A DNA stretch of 64,000 nucleotides from Gemmataceae bacterium (GTDB lineage: Bacteria > Planctomycetota > Planctomycetia > Gemmatales > Gemmataceae), in contig JALHPZ010000010.1 in NCBI GenBank assembly GCA_022842245.1, positions 1-64,000 on the forward strand. Direction: 5' to 3'. Every line of letters starts with the position of its first letter. Positions within the stretch are counted from its first letter, which is position 1. The translations under genes and the position numbers were made by a program. This document shows, piece after piece, positions 28,409-37,792 of this stretch. The notes beneath the pieces are model-generated. The model was not told where the DNA came from. It saw only the letters and a list, made by a program, of their open reading frames with translations, and made no database searches.

Positions 28409-29248
28409 ATGCTCCGCACGCGCGTCCTCGTCGGCACCATTCTCGTCCTCGCGATGTCCGGCATCCTCCTTGGCGATGCGTATTTCCTCCCGCACGCGCC
28501 GTTCCTGCTCGCGGCCGTACTCGCGCTCGGCTGGTCCGGCACGCGGGAACTCTGGCGGATGCTGCCGGCGGCGGATCGCCCGCCCGCCGAGGTCGTCGGC
28601 TGCTGCGTGCCGCTCGTCCTCGCGGCGAACTGGCTGCCGTACCTTTCCGGGATTGTCTTCGCGTCGCCGTGGCTGCCGGTGTTCGCCGCGTTCGTCTTTG
28701 CCGCATTCGTGACCATGCTCTTCGAAACGCTGAACTATTCCGCCGATGGCCGCGCCACGGCACGCATCGCTCACGCCCTGCTCGTCTTCGTCTACCTCGG
28801 GTTGCTGCCGTCCTTCCTCGTCCAGCTGCGATGGCTGCCGCACCACGCCGGCGCCGCCCTTGCCGCCGCGATCTTCGTTCCGAAGATCGGTGACATCTTC
28901 GCGCTGCTGACGGGCATGGCGATTGGCAAGCACAAATTCACACCCCTGCTCTCTCCCAAGAAGACCTGGGAAGGCTTCGCCGGCGGACTGATCGCGGCTA
29001 TCGTCGCCGCGGTCGCCTTCCACCTCGCCGCGCCCGACCTGTTCGCCCTCGGACTCGGCCACGCCCTCGCCTTCGGGGGCGCCGTCGGACTCGCCGGCGT
29101 CTTCGGTGACCTTGTCGAATCCCTCTTCAAACGTGATTGCCACACCAAGGATGCCTCCGCCACCGTGCCCGGCTTCGGCGGCATCCTCGACGTCGTCGAT
29201 TCCATCCTCTATTCCGCTCCGGTCGCGTATTTCATACTCGTCTGGTAG
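28409..29248 (+). CDS. cdsA: Phosphatidate cytidylyltransferase
   Basis: 279 residues, about eight transmembrane helices. It makes CDP-diacylglycerol, the precursor of phospholipids. The C-terminal signature is recognisable but altered: SLFKRDCHTKD is normal, while PGFGGILDVVDS replaces the usual PGHGGxxDRxDS (His to Phe, Arg to Val). SPKKTWEGFAGG, also typical, is intact. It sits 3 nt after uppS in the usual uppS-cdsA pair, which supports the call. Confidence 0.93.
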   Translation: MLRTRVLVGTILVLAMSGILLGDAYFLPHAPFLLAAVLALGWSGTRELWRMLPAADRPPAEVVGCCVPLVLAANWLPYLSGIVFASPWLPVFAAFVFAAFVTMLFETLNYSADGRATARIAHALLVFVYLGLLPSFLVQLRWLPHHAGAALAAAIFVPKIGDIFALLTGMAIGKHKFTPLLSPKKTWEGFAGGLIAAIVAAVAFHLAAPDLFALGLGHALAFGGAVGLAGVFGDLVESLFKRDCHTKDASATVPGFGGILDVVDSILYSAPVAYFILVW

Positions 29249-29299
29249 AACCTTCCCGCGCGCCGGCTGTCCCTCCCCGAACACCGATCGAGACGACCC

Positions 29300-30265
29300 A
29301 TGCCCGAAACCCGCACCCTCACTCTCGACAGCCGCGACGAGGCGATGATCCTCTTCGGCCCGCGCGACGGCTTCCTGCGCCTGATCCGCGACGCCCTCGG
29401 CGTGCGGATCGTCGCACGCGGCGACACGATCCAGATCGACGGCTCCACCGACGGTGCCGAGCAGGCCGAACGCACCTTCCAGCAACTGCGCCTCGTGCTG
29501 CGCAAATCCGGCAAACTCACCGCCGAAGACGTACGCACCGTTCTTGAGGTCATCCGGGGCAGCGACGTGAGAGGCGGCGCCACCAGTCTCGCCGTCACCG
29601 ACACCGGCAAGTACATGCGCCCGCGCACCGACGGCCAAGGGCGCTATGTCCAGGCGATGAAGACCAACGACGTCGTCCTCTGCGTCGGCCCAGCTGGCAC
29701 CGGCAAGACGTACCTCGCCGTCGGCTGGGCCGTCAGCCTGCTCCGCTCCAATACCGTGAAGAAAATCGTTCTCGTCCGCCCCGCCGTCGAGGCCGGCGAA
29801 CGCCTTGGCTTTCTCCCTGGCGATCTGGTCCAAAAAATCAATCCGTATCTCAGACCGCTGTTTGATTCGCTCAACGACATCATGGACCCGGACGCCGTGC
29901 GGAAGTACATGGATCACGACATCATCGAGATCGTCCCGCTGGCGTACATGCGGGGCCGGACGTTGAACGGCGCGTGCATCATCCTCGACGAAGGACAGAA
30001 CGCCTCGACGGCACAAATGAAGATGTTCCTGACGCGCATGGGTCACGGATCGAAAGTCGTCGTGACTGGCGACATGACGCAGGTGGACCTGCCAAAGACG
30101 ATCAAGAGCGGCCTCGCCGACGCCGTTCAGCGCTTGCGGGACGTGGAAGGGGTCTCCATCATCCACCTCGACGAAGCCGATATCGTGCGGAACCCGATCG
30201 TGGCGAAAATCGTGGCGGCCTACGAGGACGACACACCGCGCCCGCGCAAACCCCCGACGCGGTAA
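29300..30265 (+). CDS. phoH: PhoH family ATPase (YbeZ-like)
   Basis: 321 residues. An N-terminal KH-like region (about 1-80) precedes the PhoH ATPase domain: Walker A GPAGTGKTY near 132, LVRPAVEAGERLGFLPG, AYMRGRTLNGACIILDEGQN (Walker B), and VVVTGDMTQVDLP. PhoH/YbeZ proteins are cytoplasmic nucleotide-binding proteins linked to RNA metabolism and often sit near ybeY; no ybeY is seen here. It lies 51 nt after cdsA in the same direction. Confidence 0.94.
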   Translation: MPETRTLTLDSRDEAMILFGPRDGFLRLIRDALGVRIVARGDTIQIDGSTDGAEQAERTFQQLRLVLRKSGKLTAEDVRTVLEVIRGSDVRGGATSLAVTDTGKYMRPRTDGQGRYVQAMKTNDVVLCVGPAGTGKTYLAVGWAVSLLRSNTVKKIVLVRPAVEAGERLGFLPGDLVQKINPYLRPLFDSLNDIMDPDAVRKYMDHDIIEIVPLAYMRGRTLNGACIILDEGQNASTAQMKMFLTRMGHGSKVVVTGDMTQVDLPKTIKSGLADAVQRLRDVEGVSIIHLDEADIVRNPIVAKIVAAYEDDTPRPRKPPTR

Positions 30266-30369
30266 ACCCCGCGGATCCGACACGGTTTCCCGCGTCCACC
30301 CCCGTTGCGGGAGCCGCCGGCGTTTCCCCGGTTGCTCGCGATCCCTTTTCTGCGATGCTAGGAGTAGCG

Positions 30370-31506
30370 ATGAGCTACTCCCTCACCACGATCTGGTTCG
30401 AGCGCAGCCGGTTTCTGCCGGCGATTCTCGCCGTCGCGTTCTCGGCCGTGCTCATCGCCGTGCAGGGCGGCCTTGTGATCGGCCTACTTGCGATGATGTC
30501 TTTGCCCGTGGACAAATCGAACGCCACGCTCTGGGTTGGCTACCCCGGCGTGCGCAGCGTGGACCTCGGCCGCCCGCTGCCCGAACGCTGGATCACGCGC
30601 GTGCTCGCCCAACCCGAGGTTGAGCGAGCCGAGCCGGCGATGATCGGTTTCTCGCTTTGGATTCGCCTGACCGACAGCCGCAACCCGTCCACGCCGGAAG
30701 CGTGCACCGTCGTCGGTTCGGCACTGACGCCGCAATCGCTCGCCGCTGTCGAAGGTCTGCGCGAGCAGCCTGATCTCATGTCGAAGTTGAACGAACCGTA
30801 CACGGTGGCCGTCGACGAATCCGAACTTGGCCGGCTGAACCTGTCCGGCATCGGAGACTACGCCGACGTGCTCGGCATCCGGGTAAAAGTGGTCGGTCTC
30901 GTGCGTGGATACAAAAGCCTCGGCGGCCCGTATGTCTTTTGCTCCAACGAGACCGCCCGCATCCTGCTGAAATACTTTCCCGGCGAAGCGTCCTACATCG
31001 TCGCGAAATGCGCCACGGAAGAAGACGCCCAGCGCGTCGCCCACCGACTGCAAAGTTATATCCAGATGAGTGCATTCACCGCCGACGATTTTTCGTGGCG
31101 CTCGCGCATCCACTGGCTGACCACCACGAAGGCCGGCATCGCCCTCGGATTCACCGCACTCCTTGGCCTCCTCGTCGGGGCCGTCGTCACCAGCCAGACG
31201 CTCTACGCCGCTACCGTCGCCTCTCTCCGCGAATACTCCACGCTCCGGGCAATGGGCATCCCGCGCTGGCGGCTGCAACTGTCCGTCCTCGAACAATCCT
31301 TCTGGGTCGGTCTGTTCGGTATCCTGATCGCGATCCCGGTGTCGCTCCTGCTCGCGCAGATCGCCGGTAGCCTCGGCACGCAGGTCCGCCTGCACCCGAT
31401 CGTCATTACGGTCGCCGTCGTCGTCACCATGCTCATGGCGATCGCCTCCGGCCTCGCCGCCCTACGGTCCTTCCAGAACGTCGACCCCGCCCATAACCTC
31501 CGCTAG
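30370..31506 (+). CDS. ABC transporter permease, DevC/FtsX-like
   Basis: 378 residues. The ATG at 30370 is preferred over 30355 because AGGAG lies 5 nt before it. One N-terminal transmembrane helix, a MacB-like periplasmic domain of about 220 residues, and three C-terminal helices (FTALLGLLVGAVVTSQTLYA; FWVGLFGILIAIPVSLLLA; a last one near the end) give the FtsX/MacB topology. The following HlyD-type adaptor 12 nt downstream completes a DevBC-like pair. No ATPase gene follows, so the partner must be encoded elsewhere. Confidence 0.9.
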   Translation: MSYSLTTIWFERSRFLPAILAVAFSAVLIAVQGGLVIGLLAMMSLPVDKSNATLWVGYPGVRSVDLGRPLPERWITRVLAQPEVERAEPAMIGFSLWIRLTDSRNPSTPEACTVVGSALTPQSLAAVEGLREQPDLMSKLNEPYTVAVDESELGRLNLSGIGDYADVLGIRVKVVGLVRGYKSLGGPYVFCSNETARILLKYFPGEASYIVAKCATEEDAQRVAHRLQSYIQMSAFTADDFSWRSRIHWLTTTKAGIALGFTALLGLLVGAVVTSQTLYAATVASLREYSTLRAMGIPRWRLQLSVLEQSFWVGLFGILIAIPVSLLLAQIAGSLGTQVRLHPIVITVAVVVTMLMAIASGLAALRSFQNVDPAHNLR

Positions 31507-31518
31507 CGGAGCATCCGT

Positions 31519-32571
31519 ATGGCATCCGAATCCCGGTTCACCGGAGCCGCCGTCTGGCTCGGCATCATTCTCCTCGTCCTCGCCATTGGCGTGCCCGCGT
31601 GGCTGCTCACCCGCGAGAAGCCCAAGCCGGTCGACACGATCGCGCTCGCTGACCTCGACGTCGTCTGTAATGGCCGCGTCGACTTCGACGGCACCGTGAT
31701 CTCGTTGGAACCGCTGCAGGCCGGCCGACTCGTCGAACTGACGGCTCGCGAAGGGGCCCGCGTGAAGGCCGGCGACCCGATCCTGCGCATCGACGACGCG
31801 CCTTACAAGAGCCTCGTGCGCGAGGCCGCCGCCGCGATCAAGGCCGTTAATGCCGAGATGGAAGTTGCCGATGTCCGCGCGAAGCAGCATCCCGATCAAG
31901 TGGCGCTCCAGGAGAAGAAACTCGCCGCGACGAAGGCGGATGTCACGGCACTCGAGAAGCAACTCGATCAGCTCCGGGACAAGGCGAAGCTGACCTCGAA
32001 CGTGACCGCGGCCGACGTGGACGCCTTCGCGGCGAAGGTGCAGGCGGCGAAACTGCTCATTGAGGCGGACCAGCTTCAGCTCGAGCAACTCCGGAAGCTC
32101 GACCCGAAGCTGGAGTTGAAGGCGTTGGCGGCGAAGAAGGAGGCCGCCGAGGTGGCTCTCGAGCGGGCCGAGAAGGCCGTGGCCGATTGCCAGCTAACCG
32201 CGCCGATCGACGGGACGATCCTGCGGATCAACACGGGCGTCGGCGCGGCGCTCGCGCCCGGCATGCCGCTGCCGACGATCCTCTTTTCGCCGACCTCGCA
32301 GATCATTGTTCGCGCCGAGGTGGATCAGGCTTCCATGGGGCGCGTGCGCGAGGGGATGAAAGCGACGATCCGAGACGATGCCCGGCCCGATTCGCCGACC
32401 TGGACCGGGCGCGTGCGTTCCGTCGCCGGCTGGGTGGCGCAGAAACGTTCGATCCTCCTGGAGCCGGGCGAGATGAACGACGTGCGCACAACGGAGGCGA
32501 TCATCGACCTCGATCCGTCGAAAGATCTCCTGCGTATCGGCCAGCGGATGATCATCCGGATCGAGAAGTAG
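31519..32571 (+). CDS. HlyD/DevB family membrane-fusion (adaptor) protein
   Basis: 350 residues preceded by GGAG. N-terminal membrane anchor (about 12-32), barrel-sandwich halves (residues about 55-95 and 225-250, with VELTAREGARVKAGDPILRID and QLTAPIDGTILRINTGVG), and a long coiled coil between them (about 95-225). It would bridge the permease at 30370 to the outer envelope in an export system of DevBC type. The 3' end overlaps the convergent SDR gene by 20 bp. Confidence 0.93.
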   Translation: MASESRFTGAAVWLGIILLVLAIGVPAWLLTREKPKPVDTIALADLDVVCNGRVDFDGTVISLEPLQAGRLVELTAREGARVKAGDPILRIDDAPYKSLVREAAAAIKAVNAEMEVADVRAKQHPDQVALQEKKLAATKADVTALEKQLDQLRDKAKLTSNVTAADVDAFAAKVQAAKLLIEADQLQLEQLRKLDPKLELKALAAKKEAAEVALERAEKAVADCQLTAPIDGTILRINTGVGAALAPGMPLPTILFSPTSQIIVRAEVDQASMGRVREGMKATIRDDARPDSPTWTGRVRSVAGWVAQKRSILLEPGEMNDVRTTEAIIDLDPSKDLLRIGQRMIIRIEK

Positions 32572-33394
32572 CGGCTTTCCTCGCCGCGATCTCGTCCGCG
32601 AACAGTTTGCGGACTTTTTTCTTCGCGAAGATGTCGAAGATCCATGGGAAGAACCGCGTCACGAAGACCAGCATCTTGCCCTGCAACGTGAGCGTGATCT
32701 CGCTCTTGCCGTTCCGCATCGCATCGAGCGTGGCGACGGCGACTTCCTCGGAAGTCATGCCTCGCTTATGGTCGAGCGATACCTTCGCCTTCGACTCCAG
32801 CATATTCTTCGAGAAGTTTGTCTGCGTCAGGCCCGGGTTCACGACGAGCACGTCGACGCCGTCCTTTGCGAGTTCGGCACGGATCGCCTCGCTCCAGCCG
32901 GCGAGGGCGAACTTGCTGCTCGAGTAGAGCGAGCGGGCCGGATAGGCGCGCCGTGCAACGACCGACGAGATGTTCACGATCTCTGGCGTCTTGCCTTGCT
33001 TGAGGATCGGAATGAAGAGCCGCGTCAGTTCGCAGACGGCGAAGTAGTTCGTCTCGAAGATGTCGCGCAGGACTTGCGGTTCCGAATCCATGAAGTGCCC
33101 GGTGGCGCCGATGCCGGCATTGTTGACGAGCACGTCAAGGCCGCCATAGTGCTTCATCGCCGCGTCGAGCATCGCCTGGCGGTCGGCCGGCTTCGTAATG
33201 TCGGACGTGATCGTCTCGATCGTGCCGCCGGCCGCGCGGATTTCCATCGCAAGTTCTTCGAGAAGATCGGCCGAGCGAGCCGATGCCAGCACGCGGCAGC
33301 CGCGTTTCGCCGCCTCCACCGCGATCGCCCGGCCGATCCCCTGCGAGGCCCCCGTCACGAGCAGTCGCAGACCCTTTAAGTCCCGTCTCGCCAT
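32552..33394 (-). CDS. Short-chain dehydrogenase/reductase
   Basis: 280 residues. The ATG at 33394 has CGGAGGA eight nt upstream and is preferred to a GTG at 33415. Classical SDR: cofactor motif TGASQGIG, NNAG, and the active site Ser with YSSSK, followed by PGLTQT. The hydrophobic tail (FVTRFFPWIFDIFAKKK) resembles SDRs that attach to membranes. The substrate is unknown. Its 3' end overlaps the HlyD gene tail to tail. Confidence 0.93.
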   Translation of the reverse strand: MARRDLKGLRLLVTGASQGIGRAIAVEAAKRGCRVLASARSADLLEELAMEIRAAGGTIETITSDITKPADRQAMLDAAMKHYGGLDVLVNNAGIGATGHFMDSEPQVLRDIFETNYFAVCELTRLFIPILKQGKTPEIVNISSVVARRAYPARSLYSSSKFALAGWSEAIRAELAKDGVDVLVVNPGLTQTNFSKNMLESKAKVSLDHKRGMTSEEVAVATLDAMRNGKSEITLTLQGKMLVFVTRFFPWIFDIFAKKKVRKLFADEIAARKAATSRSG

Positions 33395-33520
33395 CGATTC
33401 GATCCTCCGATTCACCTTTTTTTAGCGGAATCGGCCGCCGGACACTACCGTAACCGGAGTGCGTTGGCGTGAAAGCCGGCGAGTCGTAGGGTTCGTTCCA
33501 GTTTTGACGGGTGAATCGCG

Positions 33521-34708
33521 ATGGATCGGATCGTGGAATTCCGCAATGCTTCGGTGGTTTTCCCGGACCGGTCGGAGTCCGTCGAACGGTTTCAAATTCA
33601 TGGCGAGCGGATCGCCGAACGACTCGAAGCGCGGCCGGACGAGGTCCGCGATCTGGAAGGACGGTTCTTGCTGCCGGGATTCGTGGATTTGCATGTCCAC
33701 GGAGGCGGCGGTGCCGATTTCATGGACCTGACACCTGAGGCGTTCGGCACGGTCTGCCGGACCCACGCGAAGCACGGCACCACCTCGCTGACGCCGACCA
33801 GCACGGTCGCGAACGAAGTCGACACGGCACGGTTTCTGGAAATCTGTCGGAGCTTTCGCGAAGAATCAACCGGCGGCGCGCGGATTGTCGGCGCCCATCA
33901 CTACGGACCGTACTTCTCGCCGGAGGCGCGCGGCTGCCACCCGACGACGGGATTCCAAAGCCCCGACGCGATCCATGTTGATGCCTTCGACGGCTTCGAT
34001 GATTCATTTCCGCTAACGGTGACGATCGCGCCCGAACTGCCGAACGCCGAAGCTCTGACGCTCGCCTGCCGCGCGCGGGGCATCCGCGTGAACATCGGCC
34101 ACAGTTTCGCGACGATGGAGCAGGTCGAAGCGGCGATCGGCTGGGGTGCCCGTCACGTCGACCACCTCTTCTGCGCCATGTCGGACCGTGCCCGGCTCCG
34201 CCAGAAGCAAACCTTTCCGATGAGGGCCGGCGTGATGGAGGCGACGCTCTACCACGACGAACTGACGACAGAAGTGATCGCCGACGGGAAGCACCTGAAC
34301 GACGCGCTGCTGCGAATCGCCTGGAAATTCAAGGGGCCGGACCGCCTCTCGCTCGTCACCGATTCGATGCGTGCGGTGGACCTTCCCGACGGCGAATACT
34401 GGTTCGGCCCCGAAGGTCGCGGCGAACGGATCCGCAAGCGCGATGGCGTCGGCGTCACGCTTGACGGCACCGCCCTCGCCTCCGGCGTGATGGGCCTCGA
34501 CCACGGTGTGAGAACGATGCTGCGGGCGACCGGCGCGCCGCTGCACGAAGTGGTGCGAAGCGCGAGCTTGACCCCGGCGCGGATCCTCGGCCTCGACCGC
34601 GAGATCGGCAGCCTCGAACCCGGCAAACGCGCGGACATCCTCGTGACGGATGCCAATCTCGACTTCCTGGAAATCTGGATCGACGGCTCGCCCCTCGAAC
34701 TGCCATGA
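33521..34708 (+). CDS. nagA: N-acetylglucosamine-6-phosphate deacetylase-like amidohydrolase
   Basis: 395 residues. Overall pattern of NagA: LPGFVDLHVHGGGGADFMD, HGTTSLTPTS, NIGHSFATMEQ (metal His), HVDHLFCAMSD (metal His), VTDSM (catalytic Asp) and LTPARILGLD. The usual GxHxEGPF, whose Glu binds the metal in NagA, reads GAHHYGPYF here, so that ligand is Tyr. The enzyme would deacetylate GlcNAc-6-P in cell-wall recycling, but the changed metal site could alter metal number or substrate. The methyltransferase gene overlaps the stop by 4 nt. Confidence 0.85.
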   Translation: MDRIVEFRNASVVFPDRSESVERFQIHGERIAERLEARPDEVRDLEGRFLLPGFVDLHVHGGGGADFMDLTPEAFGTVCRTHAKHGTTSLTPTSTVANEVDTARFLEICRSFREESTGGARIVGAHHYGPYFSPEARGCHPTTGFQSPDAIHVDAFDGFDDSFPLTVTIAPELPNAEALTLACRARGIRVNIGHSFATMEQVEAAIGWGARHVDHLFCAMSDRARLRQKQTFPMRAGVMEATLYHDELTTEVIADGKHLNDALLRIAWKFKGPDRLSLVTDSMRAVDLPDGEYWFGPEGRGERIRKRDGVGVTLDGTALASGVMGLDHGVRTMLRATGAPLHEVVRSASLTPARILGLDREIGSLEPGKRADILVTDANLDFLEIWIDGSPLELP

Positions 34709-35859
34709 ATCTCGAACTCTTCGAACAACTCCTCTCGCCACACGGCCAGCGCATGCTCGCGCTTGCTGTCGAACTGCATCCCACGGACAAGACATTCCTG
34801 CCGGTTTTCGAGCGCGTGCGCAAACTGGGATCGAACGATCTGGCCAAGGCCGCCGTCGAGCAGGCGATCCTGCGTGCGAAGGCGCTTGCGAAGTTCCCAG
34901 ACGCGGACCGGATGTACTTCACGCGCGAGGCGCTCGAGCAGTCGTCGTCGCTCGCCGTCGCGAATCACCGGGCGAAACGGTTCCGATCATTCCAGTCGGC
35001 CGGCGACCTGTGCTGCGGCATCGGCGGCGACGCGGGCGCGCTCGTGGAAGTTGTGCCGCATGTCGTTGTCGTCGATCGCGATCCGCTCAAGGCCCGCATG
35101 GCCGCGATCAACGTGCCGATGGCGAGTGTGAGCGTCGCCGACGTACTGACGGATGACGTTCCCCGAATGGACGCGTACTTCTGTGATCCGTCGCGGCGGG
35201 CGGACGGCAAACGGTTCCTGTCGATCGAAGACTATCACCCTGCTCCGCGGGCGGTGCTGGATCGTTTTTCCGATCTTCCGGCCGCGTTCAAACTCGCCCC
35301 GGCGGTCCCACTGCACGAACTGGCAGTGTTCGACGGCGAAAGCGAATTCATCTCCCTCGACGGCGAGTTGAAGGAGTGCGTGCTCTGGTTGAACGGTCTG
35401 CAATCCGCACGGCTGCGCGCCACCGCCCTGCCCGCCGGGGAAACGATCGCGGCAGACGATCCCGATGCCATGCCGCCGGCCGGTCCCGTGGGCCGGTACG
35501 TCTATGACCCCGACCCGTCGCTGACGCGCTCAGGCTTACTCTCCAACTTCGCCATCGGAATCGGTGCCAGCCCGATTGACGAAACGATTGCGTTCCTGAC
35601 CGCGGACGCACTCCACCGGTCGCCGTTCGTCACGGCCTATGAAGTCGAGGAAGTTCTGCCGTTCCACCCCAAGCGCGTCGGCGTATGGCTGCGCGAGCGG
35701 AATATCGGTCGCGTCACGTTCGTCAAACGCGGATCGACCTCCCAGATCGATGATCTGACGAAGCAATGGAAGCTGCGCGGCCCCGAACACCGCGAACTGC
35801 TGCTGACACGCGCCGCGGGTGAACCGGTCGCGATCGTCGCGCGGCGCGTTGGATCGTGA
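34705..35859 (+). CDS. Class I SAM methyltransferase with THUMP-like domain
   Basis: 384 residues starting at the ATG in an ATGA overlap with nagA. A helical N-terminus is followed by a Rossmann methyltransferase core: DLCCGIGGDAGALVEV (motif I), VVVDRDPLKARMAA, and FCDPSRRADGKR, close to the D-P-P-R type motif. The C-terminal 100 residues match the THUMP-like domain of this family (VYDPDPSLTRSGLLSNFA; YEVEEVLPFHPKRVG). An RNA substrate is likely from the THUMP-like part but not shown. Confidence 0.88.
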   Translation: MNLELFEQLLSPHGQRMLALAVELHPTDKTFLPVFERVRKLGSNDLAKAAVEQAILRAKALAKFPDADRMYFTREALEQSSSLAVANHRAKRFRSFQSAGDLCCGIGGDAGALVEVVPHVVVVDRDPLKARMAAINVPMASVSVADVLTDDVPRMDAYFCDPSRRADGKRFLSIEDYHPAPRAVLDRFSDLPAAFKLAPAVPLHELAVFDGESEFISLDGELKECVLWLNGLQSARLRATALPAGETIAADDPDAMPPAGPVGRYVYDPDPSLTRSGLLSNFAIGIGASPIDETIAFLTADALHRSPFVTAYEVEEVLPFHPKRVGVWLRERNIGRVTFVKRGSTSQIDDLTKQWKLRGPEHRELLLTRAAGEPVAIVARRVGS

Positions 35860-35905
35860 GCGATCGGCGATACAACAAGACTTCTCCTATTTCGAGGATC
35901 GGATC

Positions 35906-37792
35906 GTGGCGCTCGTGGTGCAGAAGTTCGGCGGTTCCAGTGTCAAGAATGCGGCCCGCGTGATGGAGGCGGCCCGCAAGGCGATCCGCGCCAAGCACGA
36001 CGGTCACCAGGTCATGGTCGTGGTCTCCGCACAGGGCAGCACCACGGACGACCTCATCGCCAAGGCGCACGAAATCTCGACGACGCCCTCGGCTCGCGAA
36101 ATGGACATGCTCCTCGCCACCGGTGAGCAGATCAGCATCGCGCTGACCGCAATGGCGATCCAGGAACTCGGCGAGAAGGCGATCAGCCTCACGGGGCCGC
36201 AAATCGGCATCGTGACCGACAGCACGCACCGCAAGGCGCGCATCAAGAAAATCGACACCTCGCGCCTCTCGCAGGCGCTCGAAACAGGGCACATCGTCGT
36301 CCTCGCCGGATTCCAGGGGACGGACGAACTCGACGACATCACGACGCTCGGCCGGGGCGGATCGGACACAACGGCCGTCGCCGTCGCCGCCGCCATGAAG
36401 CAAGCCGGGTACGACGTGCAGTGCGAGATCTTTACGGATGTGGACGGCGTTTATACCACCGACCCGCGAATCGTCCCCGACGCCCGGAAGATGGACGCCA
36501 TCAGCTACGACGAGATGCTGGAAATGGCGAGCATGGGTGCCGGTGTGATGCATTCGCGCAGCATCGAATTCGCCAAGAAATACGACGTTCCGCTGATGGT
36601 GCGGAACGCGCAGTCGGACGCGGTGGGTACCTGGATCGTGCCGGAAGCCGAGTGGATGACGGAGATTCCTGTCTGCGGCGTCGCCCTTGCCTACGACGAG
36701 GCACGGCTCTCGCTCGAAGGCGTGCCGGACCGCCCCGGCGTCAGCCATCAAGTTTTCTCCGCGCTCGCTTCCGCCAACATCGCCGTGGACATGATCGCGC
36801 AATCCGTGGGCTCCGGCGGCAAGGCGACCATCGGCTTCACGGTCATGAACACCGACCGCGAGAAGACGATCAAAACACTTCAGCCGATCGTCGCGGAACT
36901 CGGCGCGACGCTCCGCGAGATGGGCAAGGTAAGCAAGGTGTCGGTCGTTGGTGCCGGGATGCGGACCGTCAGTGGCGTCGCGGAGCGGATGTTCCGCTCG
37001 CTGGCGGCGGAGAAGGTGAATCTGAAGATGATCACCACCGGCGACATCAAGATCAGCGTGCTGATTGAAGAGGAGGAGCTTGGCGAAGACGCGATGAAGG
37101 ATCCCGGCGGCGAGCCGATCAAGAAGGCGCACCTGGAGGCGCGGAAAGCGGTCCGCGGCCGGCAGGCTCTTCGGGCCGTCCACTCGGCGTTTGGGCTATC
37201 GCAGCCGCGCAAGGGGGCCGGCAAGGCCGTCGGCGATTTCCTCCGCCGCCCGGTGCCGCTCGTTCCGCCGACGGCGGTCGATCGCGCTTCGGCCGTCGCC
37301 CGGCTCGACGGGATGGAAGACATCCTCGTCAGTGGCGTGCATCTGAACAACGATCAAAGCCGAATCACGATCACGAACCTGCCCGACCTGCCGGGGAACT
37401 GTGCGACGGTGTTTACAGCCATCGCCGAGGCCGGCATTCTCGTGGATATGATCGTGCAGAACATGACAGGCCCTAACCGGGCGGAACTGTCGTTCACGGT
37501 TCCGCGTAGCGATCTCGCTCCGGCATTGAAACTCGCGAACGCCGTGGTCAAGTCGATCGACCCCGCATGCCTGGCGGTGGGCGACGACCAGATCGCCGTG
37601 CTCTACGTGCTCGGCGTCGGCATGCGGACGCACACGGGCGTGGCGAAGACCATGTTCGGGGCTCTCGCGGCCCGGGGCATCAACATCGCGATGATCAACA
37701 CGAGCGAGGTCTGCCTCGGCGTCGTGGTGGATCGGGCTCGCGGCGCCGAAGCGCTCGCGTGCCTGAAGACCGCCTTCGAACTCACTTCATGA
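35906..37792 (+). CDS. lysC: Aspartate kinase with two tandem ACT-domain pairs
   Basis: 628 residues from the GTG at 35906, with GAGGA upstream. It phosphorylates L-aspartate, the first step to lysine, threonine and methionine. The kinase domain (residues 1-240) has VVQKFGGSS, TTGEQ-like TGEQISIAL, GRGGSDTTAVAVAA and FTDVDGVYTTDPR. Two ACT pairs follow: about 255-400 (SLEGVPDRPGVSHQVF, KVSVVGAGMRTVSGVAERMF) and 475-625 (TITNLPDLPGNCATVF, VLGVGMRTHTGVAKTMF). Typical enzymes have one pair and about 410 residues. The doubled module points to more complex feedback by end products. The 3' end overlaps the convergent gene by 11 bp. Confidence 0.94.
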   Translation: MALVVQKFGGSSVKNAARVMEAARKAIRAKHDGHQVMVVVSAQGSTTDDLIAKAHEISTTPSAREMDMLLATGEQISIALTAMAIQELGEKAISLTGPQIGIVTDSTHRKARIKKIDTSRLSQALETGHIVVLAGFQGTDELDDITTLGRGGSDTTAVAVAAAMKQAGYDVQCEIFTDVDGVYTTDPRIVPDARKMDAISYDEMLEMASMGAGVMHSRSIEFAKKYDVPLMVRNAQSDAVGTWIVPEAEWMTEIPVCGVALAYDEARLSLEGVPDRPGVSHQVFSALASANIAVDMIAQSVGSGGKATIGFTVMNTDREKTIKTLQPIVAELGATLREMGKVSKVSVVGAGMRTVSGVAERMFRSLAAEKVNLKMITTGDIKISVLIEEEELGEDAMKDPGGEPIKKAHLEARKAVRGRQALRAVHSAFGLSQPRKGAGKAVGDFLRRPVPLVPPTAVDRASAVARLDGMEDILVSGVHLNNDQSRITITNLPDLPGNCATVFTAIAEAGILVDMIVQNMTGPNRAELSFTVPRSDLAPALKLANAVVKSIDPACLAVGDDQIAVLYVLGVGMRTHTGVAKTMFGALAARGINIAMINTSEVCLGVVVDRARGAEALACLKTAFELTS

